58,106 bases of DNA from Deltaproteobacteria bacterium UBA6601 (GTDB lineage Bacteria; Myxococcota_A; UBA796; UBA9615), in contig DJIF01000003.1 of the NCBI GenBank assembly GCA_002433485.1, forward strand, positions 1-58,106. The letters are read 5' to 3'. This document shows, in pieces, positions 42,918 through 51,738 of the stretch. The stretch's first letter is position 1. Every line of letters begins with the position of its first letter. The translations under genes and the position numbers were made by a program. The notes below the pieces were generated by a model. That model was not told where the DNA came from. It searched no databases and was given only the letters and a program-made list of their open reading frames with translations.

Positions 42918-44120
42918 ATGGATCTGGAACGATTGGGCCCGCTGGAACGTGCACTGCTGGGAGTTCTGCTTCGCTTTGAAGCAGTGGGTGTGCCCCTGAG
43001 TCTTGCTCAGCTCTGGCGGCTTCTGCCCGGCTATACGACTCATCTGACTAACGTGGTCGCTGCGCTTGCTCCCGACGCTCCACTCGCTGGATTCATCTGT
43101 GAGCGTCGAGGTCAGTATGCCCTCAGGGACCGTGGTGACCTTCATGCTTCTTTTCCAGGACGTCGCCGTCAGGGTGGGCTGCTGTGGACCCGCGTTCGCC
43201 CGGCCTTGGAAGCACTTTGTCGCGACCCCTCGGTGTGTGGGCTTGCCTTGGCTGGGCCGATGGCCTGGGGGCTTCCCCCTGATGACGGCGCTGACATTGA
43301 GCTCTTTGTCGTCTGCGCAGCTCACCGTCAGTCCAGGGCTTTGGCTTCTGTGCAGAGTCTCTCAAGCAAGCTTCCGACTGGGGCGCAATTGCAGGTTGCT
43401 GAGCTACTCCAGGTTGACTGTTTGAGCTTGGAGCCCGGCGGTCGAGGGCGTGCCATGCAATTGGCTGCCTTGCGCGCAGTGCTTTCTGAGAATCTTCTTG
43501 CTGCCCTGTGGGAGCATAATTCCTGGCTTGCAGAACTGCTTCCCAACTTTGATCCGGCTGCTCGGCTTAGTGGTGATGTCCCAGATGCGTTTTTGGGAGA
43601 GGACCTCCAGGATCGCCGAAGCCTGCTGCGCCGAGCTTTTTCAAGAAGAACCGTAACGGGCGCAGGGCTGCTCAGGATGTTGGGGCGCCGCGGCATTCAG
43701 CGCAGGCTTTCCGTAACAGACTTAACGCCGGCTCCATCCATATCAGGCTATGGGATAAGTGCTGCTCAGCTCGATGAGCACGCCTCGCTGCGAGGAGCAC
43801 AGTTGGCCGATTGGTTGTTGCCTGAGCTACAGCATTCTGCGGACTATCTTGTCGCTATCGACGAACCAGAAGAAGCACCGGCAGCTAGCGATGAACCGGA
43901 TATGGCTGCGGTGGCTGCTGAAGATGAAGCAACAGGAGCGCCTTCTGAGGGCGGTGCTGGCAGGCTGCCCGATGGTTCATCCGCGGACATCTCGCAGCGG
44001 GTGCATGGCAACAGACGCGTCCAGGCAAGAGCTCGTTCTGTTGCCGGTAGCGAGGTTGGGCAACGAAGTCCGGTACGAGGCCGCAAGCCTCGCCGTTCCA
44101 GCAAGCGCCGTCGGCCTTAG
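42918..44120 (+). CDS. Nucleotidyltransferase-like protein, divergent
   Basis: This 400-aa protein resembles a family of myxobacterial and deltaproteobacterial nucleotidyltransferase-domain proteins. The N-terminal 100 residues look like a winged-helix segment (LERALLGVLLRFEAVGVPLSL). Then comes LALAGPMAWGLPPDDGADIELFVV, where the usual metal-binding DxD positions appear only partly (GADIELF). RAVLSENLLAALWEHNSWLAELLPNF matches the C-terminal helices of the family. The last about 90 residues are an acidic stretch followed by an Arg-rich tail (GRKPRRSSKRRRP), possibly nucleic-acid binding. Catalytic activity is uncertain. It is convergent with the lamin-tail gene (14 bp gap). Confidence 0.5.
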   Translation: MDLERLGPLERALLGVLLRFEAVGVPLSLAQLWRLLPGYTTHLTNVVAALAPDAPLAGFICERRGQYALRDRGDLHASFPGRRRQGGLLWTRVRPALEALCRDPSVCGLALAGPMAWGLPPDDGADIELFVVCAAHRQSRALASVQSLSSKLPTGAQLQVAELLQVDCLSLEPGGRGRAMQLAALRAVLSENLLAALWEHNSWLAELLPNFDPAARLSGDVPDAFLGEDLQDRRSLLRRAFSRRTVTGAGLLRMLGRRGIQRRLSVTDLTPAPSISGYGISAAQLDEHASLRGAQLADWLLPELQHSADYLVAIDEPEEAPAASDEPDMAAVAAEDEATGAPSEGGAGRLPDGSSADISQRVHGNRRVQARARSVAGSEVGQRSPVRGRKPRRSSKRRRP

Positions 44121-44134
44121 ATTGAGGCCCGCGG

Positions 44135-46000
44135 CTAAGGGCAGGGGGAGTTGACGCTGCCTGGAGTGCCTGTAGCCCGATACTCGACGGGCGGAGTGTC
44201 TGAGGTTGTGGCGCTGTAGTAGAGCTCGGTGCTCTGAGCCAGGCACCAACTGGTAGCGCTGTCGTTGTCGACTGCCGAGATAGCATCGCGGCTAAGGGAT
44301 AGGGATGCTCCCTTATAGTCACTGCCGTAGTCACCCCAGTTGTACTCAACCCTATCGATCTCCGTCATGGTTCCGACTGAATCTGGGCAGTCGACCGAGA
44401 TGTACTGGGGATCCGAGTTATTGAGGGTGATGCCGTTGTCGTAGGCATAGTCGGCGACGATGCTTCCATCGGGGGTCACGTCCAGAGCGCTCTTTGAGAG
44501 CACCAGGTAGCCTCCTGCCGGGACTGTGGTGGTCCCGTCTTGCGGGGTAATTCGGTGACGGTCAGCGGCGTCAGGATCGCTCGCTTGTGCAACGGGAACA
44601 TCAACCATCTCGCAGCCGAACAGGTCGAGCTCGCCCAGCGTGGGATTGTAGACTTCAACCCATTCACGGACACCGGGGAAGTCATCAATAAGAAGCTCGG
44701 TAATGATCAGTTCGCCAACCAGGGGAAAGGGGCCTGGTGAAGGGCAGCTGGGGTTTGCAGCTCCCGGCGAACCGTAGCCGGTGACCGACACCGTTGGCTC
44801 GTCTTCAGTTGTAGCGTTGAAGTAGATGTCTTCGCCGACGCACCAGTTGTCTGGGTCGTCGTTAGCCTCGGCATTGAGGCTGGCACTGGAGAGGGATAGG
44901 GAATAACCCCGGTAGTGGCCGCTTCGGTCACTCCAGTCGTAGACCACTTCGTCGATTCTGCTCAGGCTGTCCCCAGCTGGACAGTCGATTGCGAGGCGCT
45001 GCAATTCTGAGTTGGTAAAGGACAGTTGCCCATAGGGGTAGTCCGCAATCAGGCTTCCGTCCGAGGTGATCTCCGCGGTGGTCTTGGAGAGCAGCAGATA
45101 GCCACCGGCTTCAATGACAGTCTCGCCGTTCTCATAGTTGACCGTGTGATTGTTAGGATCAGAGCCGTCACCGAGGGCTTCGTCAATCAGCACGCAGCCG
45201 CGGATGTCCACTGCATTAGCGCCGGGGTTGTGGAGCTCAAACCACTCTTTAATGCTGCCACTTATGTCGTGGATCAAGATTTCAGTGATCACTACATCTC
45301 CGGGGTTGGACGGGGTCGCTCCGCCGGGGGTCTCACAGGTGGTGGCCAAGCCTGGGCTGCCGTAGTCGGGGATGCCGTCTACCAGCGCGTAGACGACATC
45401 ATCCTGGGCGGGTGCCGGGCACCAGTTACCTGGGTCGTCGTTGGCCGTGGCGTCTGCCTCGATGGCCAGCTGCCAGCTGCGCCCTCGAGCGACCCCGATT
45501 GAGCCCCAGTCAAAGGCTACAGTGTCGACCAATTGGAGGCCGCCGACGCCATCTGGGCAGCTGATGCTAAAGCTCTCGGTCTCGTCGCCCTGATTAAGAA
45601 CAATCCCGTCCCACAATGCGTCGGGAACCAGCTCACCCTCGGCTGCACCCAGGTACTCGCCGCCGCTGAGGATGGCGTACTGGTCGGGTTCAAGCAGAGT
45701 CGGTGCGTTGAGGATGAACTGGTGGGCTGAAGAGCCGCCATCAGCGACTTCGCAGCCCTGCAGACTCACGATCGAGTCAGAGGAGTTCTGAATCTCGACG
45801 AATTCCGGGCGCCCTACGTTGGGATTGGCCAGGATCTCTGTGATCACCAGAGAGCCGACCGCAACCGCTGGCAGGATGGTTGGGATGTTGTCGTCGTCGT
45901 CGTAGCTGAAGCCGCATCCAGATGCTCCAGTGAGAATCGTGGCGAGCAAGCTGAAGAGAGCAAGGCTGCGGCCCGGTTTGAAGAGGAGGGATACGTTCAT
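44135..46000 (-). CDS. Lipoprotein with three lamin-tail-like domains
   Basis: The 621-aa protein starts at the ATG 45998-46000, which has AGAGGT upstream; the frame is open a little further. A type II signal peptide ends in GASGC (about residue 29) and is followed by FSYDDDDNIP. Three related about 190-residue units follow, each opening with VITEILANPN / VITEILIHDI / IITELLIDDF and having EWFELHNP or EWVEVYNP, a [DS]-L-x-G-C-E/V segment, GGYLVLSK and SLSLS...DNWC. This is the LTD (lamin-tail) signature found in bacterial surface lipoproteins, often beside secreted nucleases. It is probably outer-membrane-anchored; ligand unknown. Confidence 0.8.
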   Translation of the reverse strand: MNVSLLFKPGRSLALFSLLATILTGASGCGFSYDDDDNIPTILPAVAVGSLVITEILANPNVGRPEFVEIQNSSDSIVSLQGCEVADGGSSAHQFILNAPTLLEPDQYAILSGGEYLGAAEGELVPDALWDGIVLNQGDETESFSISCPDGVGGLQLVDTVAFDWGSIGVARGRSWQLAIEADATANDDPGNWCPAPAQDDVVYALVDGIPDYGSPGLATTCETPGGATPSNPGDVVITEILIHDISGSIKEWFELHNPGANAVDIRGCVLIDEALGDGSDPNNHTVNYENGETVIEAGGYLLLSKTTAEITSDGSLIADYPYGQLSFTNSELQRLAIDCPAGDSLSRIDEVVYDWSDRSGHYRGYSLSLSSASLNAEANDDPDNWCVGEDIYFNATTEDEPTVSVTGYGSPGAANPSCPSPGPFPLVGELIITELLIDDFPGVREWVEVYNPTLGELDLFGCEMVDVPVAQASDPDAADRHRITPQDGTTTVPAGGYLVLSKSALDVTPDGSIVADYAYDNGITLNNSDPQYISVDCPDSVGTMTEIDRVEYNWGDYGSDYKGASLSLSRDAISAVDNDSATSWCLAQSTELYYSATTSDTPPVEYRATGTPGSVNSPCP

Positions 46001-46087
46001 GGCAGACCTCTGTTGTTGTACGGTGCTCGCAAGGCTCACAGGAACTCGCAATCACGACCGTCGGGCATTGTAGAGGAGGAAGGGCAA

Positions 46088-48265
46088 ATGTTTAAGGTGC
46101 TTGTGGCGCCCGGTCTGTGGTTTGTGTGGTCAGTACTCAGCTTGGCTTCCATGGGCTGTTTGGCTGCGCATTCGCGTTCCTCTGCTCTGACACCGACGGG
46201 CGAGGACCAATCGGCGGTCGAAGTGGTTAGTGTTGCGGCTGCACCCCTCGCGCTGCAGCAGATCTGGAAGCTGCGCGACGAGCGCAGCGGTCTGGCTACA
46301 TTGTCTGAACTCTCTCGACATCCTGAGCCGCAGGTTCGGGCAGAGTCGTTGCGGGCGCTGGCCCTGGTGGGCGACCCGGCTGGTGTCGATGTGATCAAGG
46401 CTGGGCTTGATGACGCTTCGGCTGAAGTTCGTGGGATGGCAGCCTTTGCGCTGTCACAACACCACTTCTGGCCGCTGTCCGCCTTGGCGGCTAGGACTAC
46501 TGCCGCCGAGCTTGAGCAAGAGCTCCTCGATGCCATTGACCGTGAACTAGAGGATGTGGGCCTTAGCAGCGCGGCTCTGCCTGCTTTGGTTCGTGCTTTG
46601 GCCGAGTTTGGCGGCCCCGATCCGGCGGTAGAGGAGAGGCTCTGGGAACTGCTGTCGGTGATGGAACTTCCTCCAGGAACTAAGGGGCAGGCTCTTATCA
46701 GCCTCGCCTTGCTGGCGCGTGCCCAGCGTGCCGAGCCCTTGACTGTTGACCAGTTGGAAACTCTTCAATTGCTCTATGGTCAGCATTCGGAGCTGGGCTG
46801 GCAGCTCGCCTATCTTTTGGCTCACAGTACTCTGGCTGTGTCCGATGATACCCATGTGGATCCTCAAGCAGCGACTGTTGAGTCTGGTGGTCAGCCTTTT
46901 GAGCTGGTTACTTCGCTGCTCGATGGCGAGATCAGCGCTCAGCAGCGCTGCTGGGCGTTGCGGGCGGTTGGTCTTCTTGCGCCTCTGAACGGAGCTGGGC
47001 TGCTGCGACCTGTGCTGACCACCTCGAGTAGTGCGCCTCGTCAGCGAATCTGTGCCTTGCGGGGATTGGCATCGTGGAAGTTGGGATCCATTGAGTTGTT
47101 ACAAGAAGCGCTTAGTGATCCTCTGCCGACGGTCCGCAGTGAAGCAGCCCGGGTTCTGGTCAGTCTGGGGTCACCGGGACTTGAGGTTCTACTGTCGAGG
47201 CTGAAGAATCCAACGGATCAGGGTCCGGTCTGGCTCGTCGACCTGCTTGATGTCCTGGCAGAGGGCGTCCGGGCTCTTGCTGGTGAGAATCTTAGCGGCT
47301 CTGACCGCGTCGTGTTGGAGCGACGGATGCAGCAGGCGGTCAGCGCTGAAGAGCCGCAGCTGCGTGCCTCGGCCTATGGCTTGGCTGCAGCACTTGGCGG
47401 TGATTCGGCCATGGAAGAGCTGCTTGCGGCGGTCGAGTCGGAGCATGATCCAGGGGCGCTGATTGCGCTGGCTGTAGCCATAGGCTCTTGGCCTGAGGTT
47501 CGCTTTGAGGGGGTCTTGCTGGGCTGGTTGCAGGGGGCTGACCCTACTCTTGCTGCTATTGCCGCGGAGGCACTGGCTGAGCGGCCGGGCGCACACCTCA
47601 AGGGGCCCTTACTGGAGACTTATCGTCGCTTCTCTGGAGAGCCTGACAACGAGCGCCGCCGAGCCGTAGTCCTTGCTCTCCAGGCCCGTGGAGAACTCGA
47701 CCAGCAGTTGCGCGCCGAGGTGCTTGAAGATCCGGTGGCTCGGGTACGGATGGCAGCTTATGTTGGCCATTCTGGGGACGACGATCCTGCTCCCCCTCTG
47801 GGGCGGGGGCCGACTCGCTGGCTTGGCGACTGGTCTCCTGGCGTCCAGATTGCGAAGGTTGAAACCAACCGCGGGGTCTTGAGCTTCGCTCTATTGTCGA
47901 AGCAGGCTCCGGTTGCTGTGGCCAGCTTTACCCGACTCGCCCGAGAGGGCTATTTCGATGGTCTCTTGGTCCACCGGGTAGTCGCTGATTTTGTGATTCA
48001 AAGTGGTGATCCGAGCGGCTCAGGATGGGGTGGGCCCGGCTACACCCTGGCCGATGAGTTTGGTCCTCTGCCTTTTTCACCAGGAAGTCTCGGGATGGCT
48101 CGTGTCGAGAAGGATAGCGCTGGTTCGCAGTGGTTCGTTACCCACAGTGCTCAGCCTCACCTGGATGGTCGGTACACCCTGTTTGGCCAACTCTTTGATG
48201 GTTTTGATGTTCTGGCTCAGATCCGCCGAGGAGATCGGGTGAAGAGCGTGCGGATTTTGCCCTGA
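46088..48265 (+). CDS. HEAT-repeat protein fused to a cyclophilin-type peptidyl-prolyl isomerase
   Basis: The 725-aa protein starts at the ATG 46088 behind a strong AGGAGGAAGG site. The N-terminus is an export signal with a non-standard lipobox-like SMGC. Residues about 60-560 are alpha-solenoid: repeated HEAT-type helices such as VRAESLRALALVGDPAGVDVI and VRSEAARVLVSLGSPG. Residues 589-725 form a cyclophilin: VETNRGVLSFALL, NRG to GYFDGLLVHRVVADFVIQSG, GDPSGSGWGGPGY, FSPGSLGMARV, SQWFVTHS and DGRYTLFGQLFDG. Several catalytic-pocket residues of cyclophilin (the R in HRV, the GDP/G-G-P loop) are kept. It may fold or hold envelope proteins. Confidence 0.85.
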   Translation: MFKVLVAPGLWFVWSVLSLASMGCLAAHSRSSALTPTGEDQSAVEVVSVAAAPLALQQIWKLRDERSGLATLSELSRHPEPQVRAESLRALALVGDPAGVDVIKAGLDDASAEVRGMAAFALSQHHFWPLSALAARTTAAELEQELLDAIDRELEDVGLSSAALPALVRALAEFGGPDPAVEERLWELLSVMELPPGTKGQALISLALLARAQRAEPLTVDQLETLQLLYGQHSELGWQLAYLLAHSTLAVSDDTHVDPQAATVESGGQPFELVTSLLDGEISAQQRCWALRAVGLLAPLNGAGLLRPVLTTSSSAPRQRICALRGLASWKLGSIELLQEALSDPLPTVRSEAARVLVSLGSPGLEVLLSRLKNPTDQGPVWLVDLLDVLAEGVRALAGENLSGSDRVVLERRMQQAVSAEEPQLRASAYGLAAALGGDSAMEELLAAVESEHDPGALIALAVAIGSWPEVRFEGVLLGWLQGADPTLAAIAAEALAERPGAHLKGPLLETYRRFSGEPDNERRRAVVLALQARGELDQQLRAEVLEDPVARVRMAAYVGHSGDDDPAPPLGRGPTRWLGDWSPGVQIAKVETNRGVLSFALLSKQAPVAVASFTRLAREGYFDGLLVHRVVADFVIQSGDPSGSGWGGPGYTLADEFGPLPFSPGSLGMARVEKDSAGSQWFVTHSAQPHLDGRYTLFGQLFDGFDVLAQIRRGDRVKSVRILP

Positions 48266-48357
48266 GTGTGAGCTTGGCCGTGCTTCCAGATAAGCTGACA
48301 GTTGCCGTTTGTCGGACAGCTCAGCTTGATGGGTCCGGCACTTTCTGGAGTGATCGG

Positions 48358-48840
48358 ATGTTTTCAGCCTCTCTGCGTTTTTTCCTGTTTTGTCCTGCCG
48401 AACTTTTAGCCTTTGCGGTTCTGTTTACTGGCCTCTGCCTTGTTAGCCCGGTTGCTGCCAGTGATGACGATGACTCGGCCGTCAGTGATGACGATGACTC
48501 GGCCGTCAGTGATGACGATGACTCGGCCATCAGTGATGATGACGACTCGGCCATCAGTGATGATGATAATTCGGCGGAGTCGGTGGAGAACGGCACCGAC
48601 TCGGGATCTTCTTCTGCAACCCAGGGTGCCGCGCAGGCTGCTGGTGATCAGGCTGGCTGCTCTTGTGGCTCCTCCCTTGCCGAAGGAAATGGTTCCCCTG
48701 TTGCTGTTGGCTGGCTCTTGTTGGCGGCTACAGCCCAGTTCTATCGTCGTCGCCGGCTTGGGGGCCTAGCTCCGAGCTCAAGTCGGGCTGAGTCGACAGA
48801 GCGTTTCAATGTGTTCGGTCTGAGGGAACATGTCGAATAG
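48358..48840 (+). CDS. Small exported protein with SDDDDSA repeats and a MYXO-CTERM-like tail
   Basis: A signal peptide (FFLFCPAELLAFAVLFTGL, ending near PVAA) precedes five 8-residue SDDDDSA[VI]-type repeats, a Ser/Ala/Gly linker, and AGCSCGSS followed by a hydrophobic segment (VAVGWLLLAATAQF) and YRRRR. Cys-x-Cys, hydrophobic helix, Arg cluster is the layout of the MYXO-CTERM surface-anchoring signal. It deviates by lacking a short tail: 28 residues follow the RRRR run. I start at the ATG 48358 (GGAG about 8 bases upstream). Its 3' end overlaps the convergent rRNA methyltransferase gene by 63 bp, which may explain the long tail. Probably anchored to the outer membrane. Confidence 0.65.
   Translation: MFSASLRFFLFCPAELLAFAVLFTGLCLVSPVAASDDDDSAVSDDDDSAVSDDDDSAISDDDDSAISDDDNSAESVENGTDSGSSSATQGAAQAAGDQAGCSCGSSLAEGNGSPVAVGWLLLAATAQFYRRRRLGGLAPSSSRAESTERFNVFGLREHVE
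48460..48579 (+). repeat. Five tandem 24-bp units encoding SDDDDSA[VI]
   Basis: Units start at 48460, 48484, 48508, 48532 and 48556. The first three are nearly identical (AGTGATGACGATGACTCGGC then C[GA]TC) and the last two have drifted, the fifth encoding SDDDNSAE. Recent in-frame expansion is likely. Confidence 0.9.
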
Positions 48841-49827
48841 CTCCAGGGCCGAGATGGTATAGCCGGCAGCAGCAGCGCTGCTCAGATCTCGGGCCAGGGT
48901 TGATGGGTTGCAGGAAACATAGAATATCGCTCGCGGCCGAGTCGTGATGAGTTCCGTAAGCAGACCTGGGGCCCCGGCCCGTGGTGGGTCGAGGAGCGCC
49001 ACATCAAAGAACAGGTCGCCCGCCTGAAAGCGACCAGCATCACCGCGGATGATCCGGGCTTTTAGACCGTGCCGCCGCAGGCTTCGCTCCGCATCGCCGG
49101 CGGAAGCCTTGGACTGTTCGATGAGTACGGTGTCGATGCCGTTTGCCGCGATGGGAAGGCTGAGGTTGCCGATCCCCGCGTAGAGGTCCAGCAGGCTTGT
49201 TGGCTGCAGCGCGCCGATCAGCTCGCTGACGCGGGCAACGAGCAACTCATTGGCCTCGAGGTTTACTTGATAGAAGGAGTCGGCGCTGACTTCATGAGCA
49301 ATGCCTCCGACTAAAAGCTGAAGTCGGGTTTCGCCACTCAGCTTCTCTCCATCGAGGGTGATGCCGGCCAGGCCCAGAGCTTTGATGTCCAGTGCTTTGA
49401 GTGCTTGCCGACTCTTTTTTCGAGCAGCCCTGCTGCGGTCGCGTCGGCCACGTAACTTGTTGGATCGGGCGGCCAGGACTACGTTTTTGCCATCGCTGCG
49501 CAGTTCTACTTCTGACAATTGGGGAGGTAGCCCTGGGAGCTTCTCTAACACTGCGTTGAGTTCTTCTCGGGCGATAGCGCAGCTGGGTACATGCGTCCAT
49601 TGGTGACTACGCGGTCGGTGGTAGCCGAGCCGTCCGTCCGGATTGACCTTCATAGTTACGCGGGCTCGGTAGGCCAGGCTGCGCGGTGAGTGATGGACGT
49701 GATCGACGCTGCGGCCAAGCAGGCGCTCTACCTCCTGGCGCTTACCGCGTAGCTGATCTTGTTCGTGCCACTTCATCATGCTGCAGCCACCGCAGCTGCT
49801 GTAAATGGGGCAGGGAGGAGCTCTCAC
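48778..49827 (-). CDS. RNA 5-methyluridine methyltransferase, RumA/RlmD type
   Basis: The 349-aa enzyme should methylate C5 of a specific uridine in rRNA or tRNA using SAM. A [4Fe-4S] cluster set is present as C6-x5-C12-x2-C15 (CPIYSSCGGC) plus Cys83 (HVPSCAI), as in RlmD/RlmC. The SAM-binding LLDLYAGIGNLSLP, the LLDPPRAG loop, the catalytic SCNPSTLARD Cys and the C-terminal FPQTEHIE general base all appear. There is no N-terminal TRAM domain, so it is a shorter member. The target (23S U1939, U747, or tRNA U54) cannot be read from sequence. Its start overlaps the MBL-fold gene by 4 bp. Confidence 0.9.
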   Translation of the reverse strand: MRAPPCPIYSSCGGCSMMKWHEQDQLRGKRQEVERLLGRSVDHVHHSPRSLAYRARVTMKVNPDGRLGYHRPRSHQWTHVPSCAIAREELNAVLEKLPGLPPQLSEVELRSDGKNVVLAARSNKLRGRRDRSRAARKKSRQALKALDIKALGLAGITLDGEKLSGETRLQLLVGGIAHEVSADSFYQVNLEANELLVARVSELIGALQPTSLLDLYAGIGNLSLPIAANGIDTVLIEQSKASAGDAERSLRRHGLKARIIRGDAGRFQAGDLFFDVALLDPPRAGAPGLLTELITTRPRAIFYVSCNPSTLARDLSSAAAAGYTISALELFDMFPQTEHIETLCRLSPT

Positions 49828-50744
49828 CGGGTGAGCCGAAAGGACACCAGGACCGGACGATTCTGGCCACCTGAGCTCATGTAAACGGGACGCCCGGGGA
49901 CCTGGCCACCACCGTCACTGCGGCTGACCAGCCCGTCTTCGACCAATTTCAGGAGGTGGGCCAGAACCTGCCGTTCCGCTAGCGGGTGGAACAGGCTGGG
50001 TACCTCCGGGTAGATCTCGGGGACCAGCTCAATAGGTGTGGCCGGTTGACGTTGTTCCAACAGGGCGATGATTTGCTCTTCTCGGTTCTTCCGGTGTGCG
50101 ATGTAGGCCAGCAGCGTCTGGTGACCGTCGTCAATGATTGGCCCATGGGCTGGGATGATGCGAAGTTGCGGCCCGAGGAGCAGCCGGCCCAGGCTGTGCA
50201 GGTAGTCGGCCATGTTGCCTTCAGGTGGGTCGATGACAATGGTTCCCTGGCCAGCGATCAGGTCCCCGGCGATCAGAACGCCGCAGTTGCGCTCAAGGAA
50301 GGCCAGATGTCCACGGGCGTGGCCTGGTGTGTGAAGGACTTCAATGTCGAACTCTTCTAGGTTGCCTCGATCTCCCTGATAGAGGGCTTCATCGACGGTT
50401 AAGTCACCGTCCAGCTGTTGGGAGGTGAGGGGATGCGCCAGGATTGGCGCGCCGCTCGCTTTGCGTAGGGCCTCGGCACCACCGATGTGGTCGTAGTGGT
50501 GGTGTGTCAGCCAGATCGCGATGACCTCGCGTTGTTGCTCACGGATCCAGTTGAGCAAGCGATCTTGCTCGTCGGGGTAGGGGCTGGCCGGATCTACGAC
50601 AATGGATTGCCTGCCTCCGAGGACGATGCAGTTGGTGTGGGTTGCTGGCGGCAGGGTCGGGGTTCGCAGCGGAATGACGTCGATCCCCGGGCTCACCGAG
50701 AAGGGTTGGTGCGGAGCTCGATCCGGCTGATGGATTTCAGTCAT
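49824..50744 (-). CDS. MBL-fold metallo-hydrolase with C-terminal winged-helix-like domain
   Basis: This 306-aa hydrolase has the metal signature THHHYDHIGG (HxHxDH), followed by TPGHARGHLAF, VLIAGDLIAG and IIPAHGPIID, the standard metallo-beta-lactamase-fold metal and active-site motifs. The last about 60 residues (REEQIIALLEQRQPATPIELV) resemble the winged-helix end of LACTB2-like enzymes, which act on RNA in some cases. Its ATGA overlap with the RNA methyltransferase gene makes an RNA-linked role plausible, but the substrate is unknown. It is preceded, 23 bp away, by the peroxiredoxin-rhodanese gene. Confidence 0.85.
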   Translation of the reverse strand: MTEIHQPDRAPHQPFSVSPGIDVIPLRTPTLPPATHTNCIVLGGRQSIVVDPASPYPDEQDRLLNWIREQQREVIAIWLTHHHYDHIGGAEALRKASGAPILAHPLTSQQLDGDLTVDEALYQGDRGNLEEFDIEVLHTPGHARGHLAFLERNCGVLIAGDLIAGQGTIVIDPPEGNMADYLHSLGRLLLGPQLRIIPAHGPIIDDGHQTLLAYIAHRKNREEQIIALLEQRQPATPIELVPEIYPEVPSLFHPLAERQVLAHLLKLVEDGLVSRSDGGGQVPGRPVYMSSGGQNRPVLVSFRLTR

Positions 50745-50767
50745 GCTGCGGCCCGACCTGGGTCTTG

Positions 50768-51649
50768 TTAACCCGATTCGGCCTCAGCTCGGACCAGCTC
50801 GCCTCGATAGGCCTCCATGCCATCGGTCAGCTTATAGAGATTGCGCCAACCAGCCTGGTCGAGAATGTGTGCGGCGCCGCTGGCACGAAGACCTTGAGTG
50901 CAGCAGATGATGAGGGCTCTGCGTGGGTCTGGGAGCTCGTGGATGCGCTCTTTGAGTTCGTCGATGGGGATATTGAGAGCCCCTGGAATGTGTCCGGCGC
51001 GCCAATCAACAGCTTCGCGAATATCGAGAACTCGGGCCTCCTGTTCGTTGGAAAGAACCTTGCGTAGGCCATACGAGGAGACCTCAGGAACTTTCTGGCG
51101 GCCCCTGCGCCCGCTGCCTTTGTAGCCGGTCTGGTTGCTGCGGGTGACCAGTGCCAGCAGTGCGCTGGGTTCCGGCATGTCCTTCATGGCGCTGCGAACA
51201 ATGCCGCGTTTGTCGATGAGGAAGACCGCCCGGAAAGTACGGGGGATCCCAGGGCGTGCGGTCTGATAGGCCTGGGCCAGGCTGCGGTCGCTGTCGACCA
51301 GAAGCGGGATGGAGAGGGCGCATTTGTCGACAAATCGGGCGTGGGAGTCGGGGCCTGCTGGATTGACTCCGAAGATCTTGCAGTCCTGGGCGGCGAATTC
51401 ATCGCGAAGTTGGCTGAATGCGCGCAGCTGCAAGGTGCAGCCTGGGGTGTCGTCGCCGGGATAGAACACCAGAATGTAGTGGAAGGCCTCCTTGAGGTCT
51501 TCGCTGCGAATGCGCTGATTGGTGTGGTCCTGAAGGTCAAATTCGGGTGCAGTGGAGCCAGCTCCGAGAAGGGCGGCTGGACGCAGCGCGCTGGACGCTG
51601 CCTGAATCAGGGTTTTCCGCAAGCTCATGCTGGTCAGTGTACCGAGCAT
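50768..51649 (-). CDS. Peroxiredoxin-rhodanese fusion protein
   Basis: Residues about 30-175 form an AhpC/BCP-like peroxiredoxin with VFYPGDDTPGC (peroxidatic Cys71) and Arg at the conserved downstream site. No Cys occurs five residues later, so it is not a standard atypical 2-Cys BCP. After a basic linker (GSGRRGRQK), residues about 190-285 are a rhodanese: VLDIREAVDWRAGHIPGALNI, and the active loop CTQGLR with Cys250. It could use sulfur or thiols to recycle or respond to peroxide. The N-terminus has two possible starts (51649 or ATG 51628); neither has a strong ribosome site. It is divergent to the 563-aa unknown gene. Confidence 0.85.
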   Translation of the reverse strand: MLGTLTSMSLRKTLIQAASSALRPAALLGAGSTAPEFDLQDHTNQRIRSEDLKEAFHYILVFYPGDDTPGCTLQLRAFSQLRDEFAAQDCKIFGVNPAGPDSHARFVDKCALSIPLLVDSDRSLAQAYQTARPGIPRTFRAVFLIDKRGIVRSAMKDMPEPSALLALVTRSNQTGYKGSGRRGRQKVPEVSSYGLRKVLSNEQEARVLDIREAVDWRAGHIPGALNIPIDELKERIHELPDPRRALIICCTQGLRASGAAHILDQAGWRNLYKLTDGMEAYRGELVRAEAESG

Positions 51650-51738
51650 GGTGCGGAGCGTCTGCGCTGAGATGGGTCGATTTTCTATCAGCGACGCTCT
51701 GTCGCTGCGGTCTGGCCGCTGTCAGGCTAACGTGGAAG

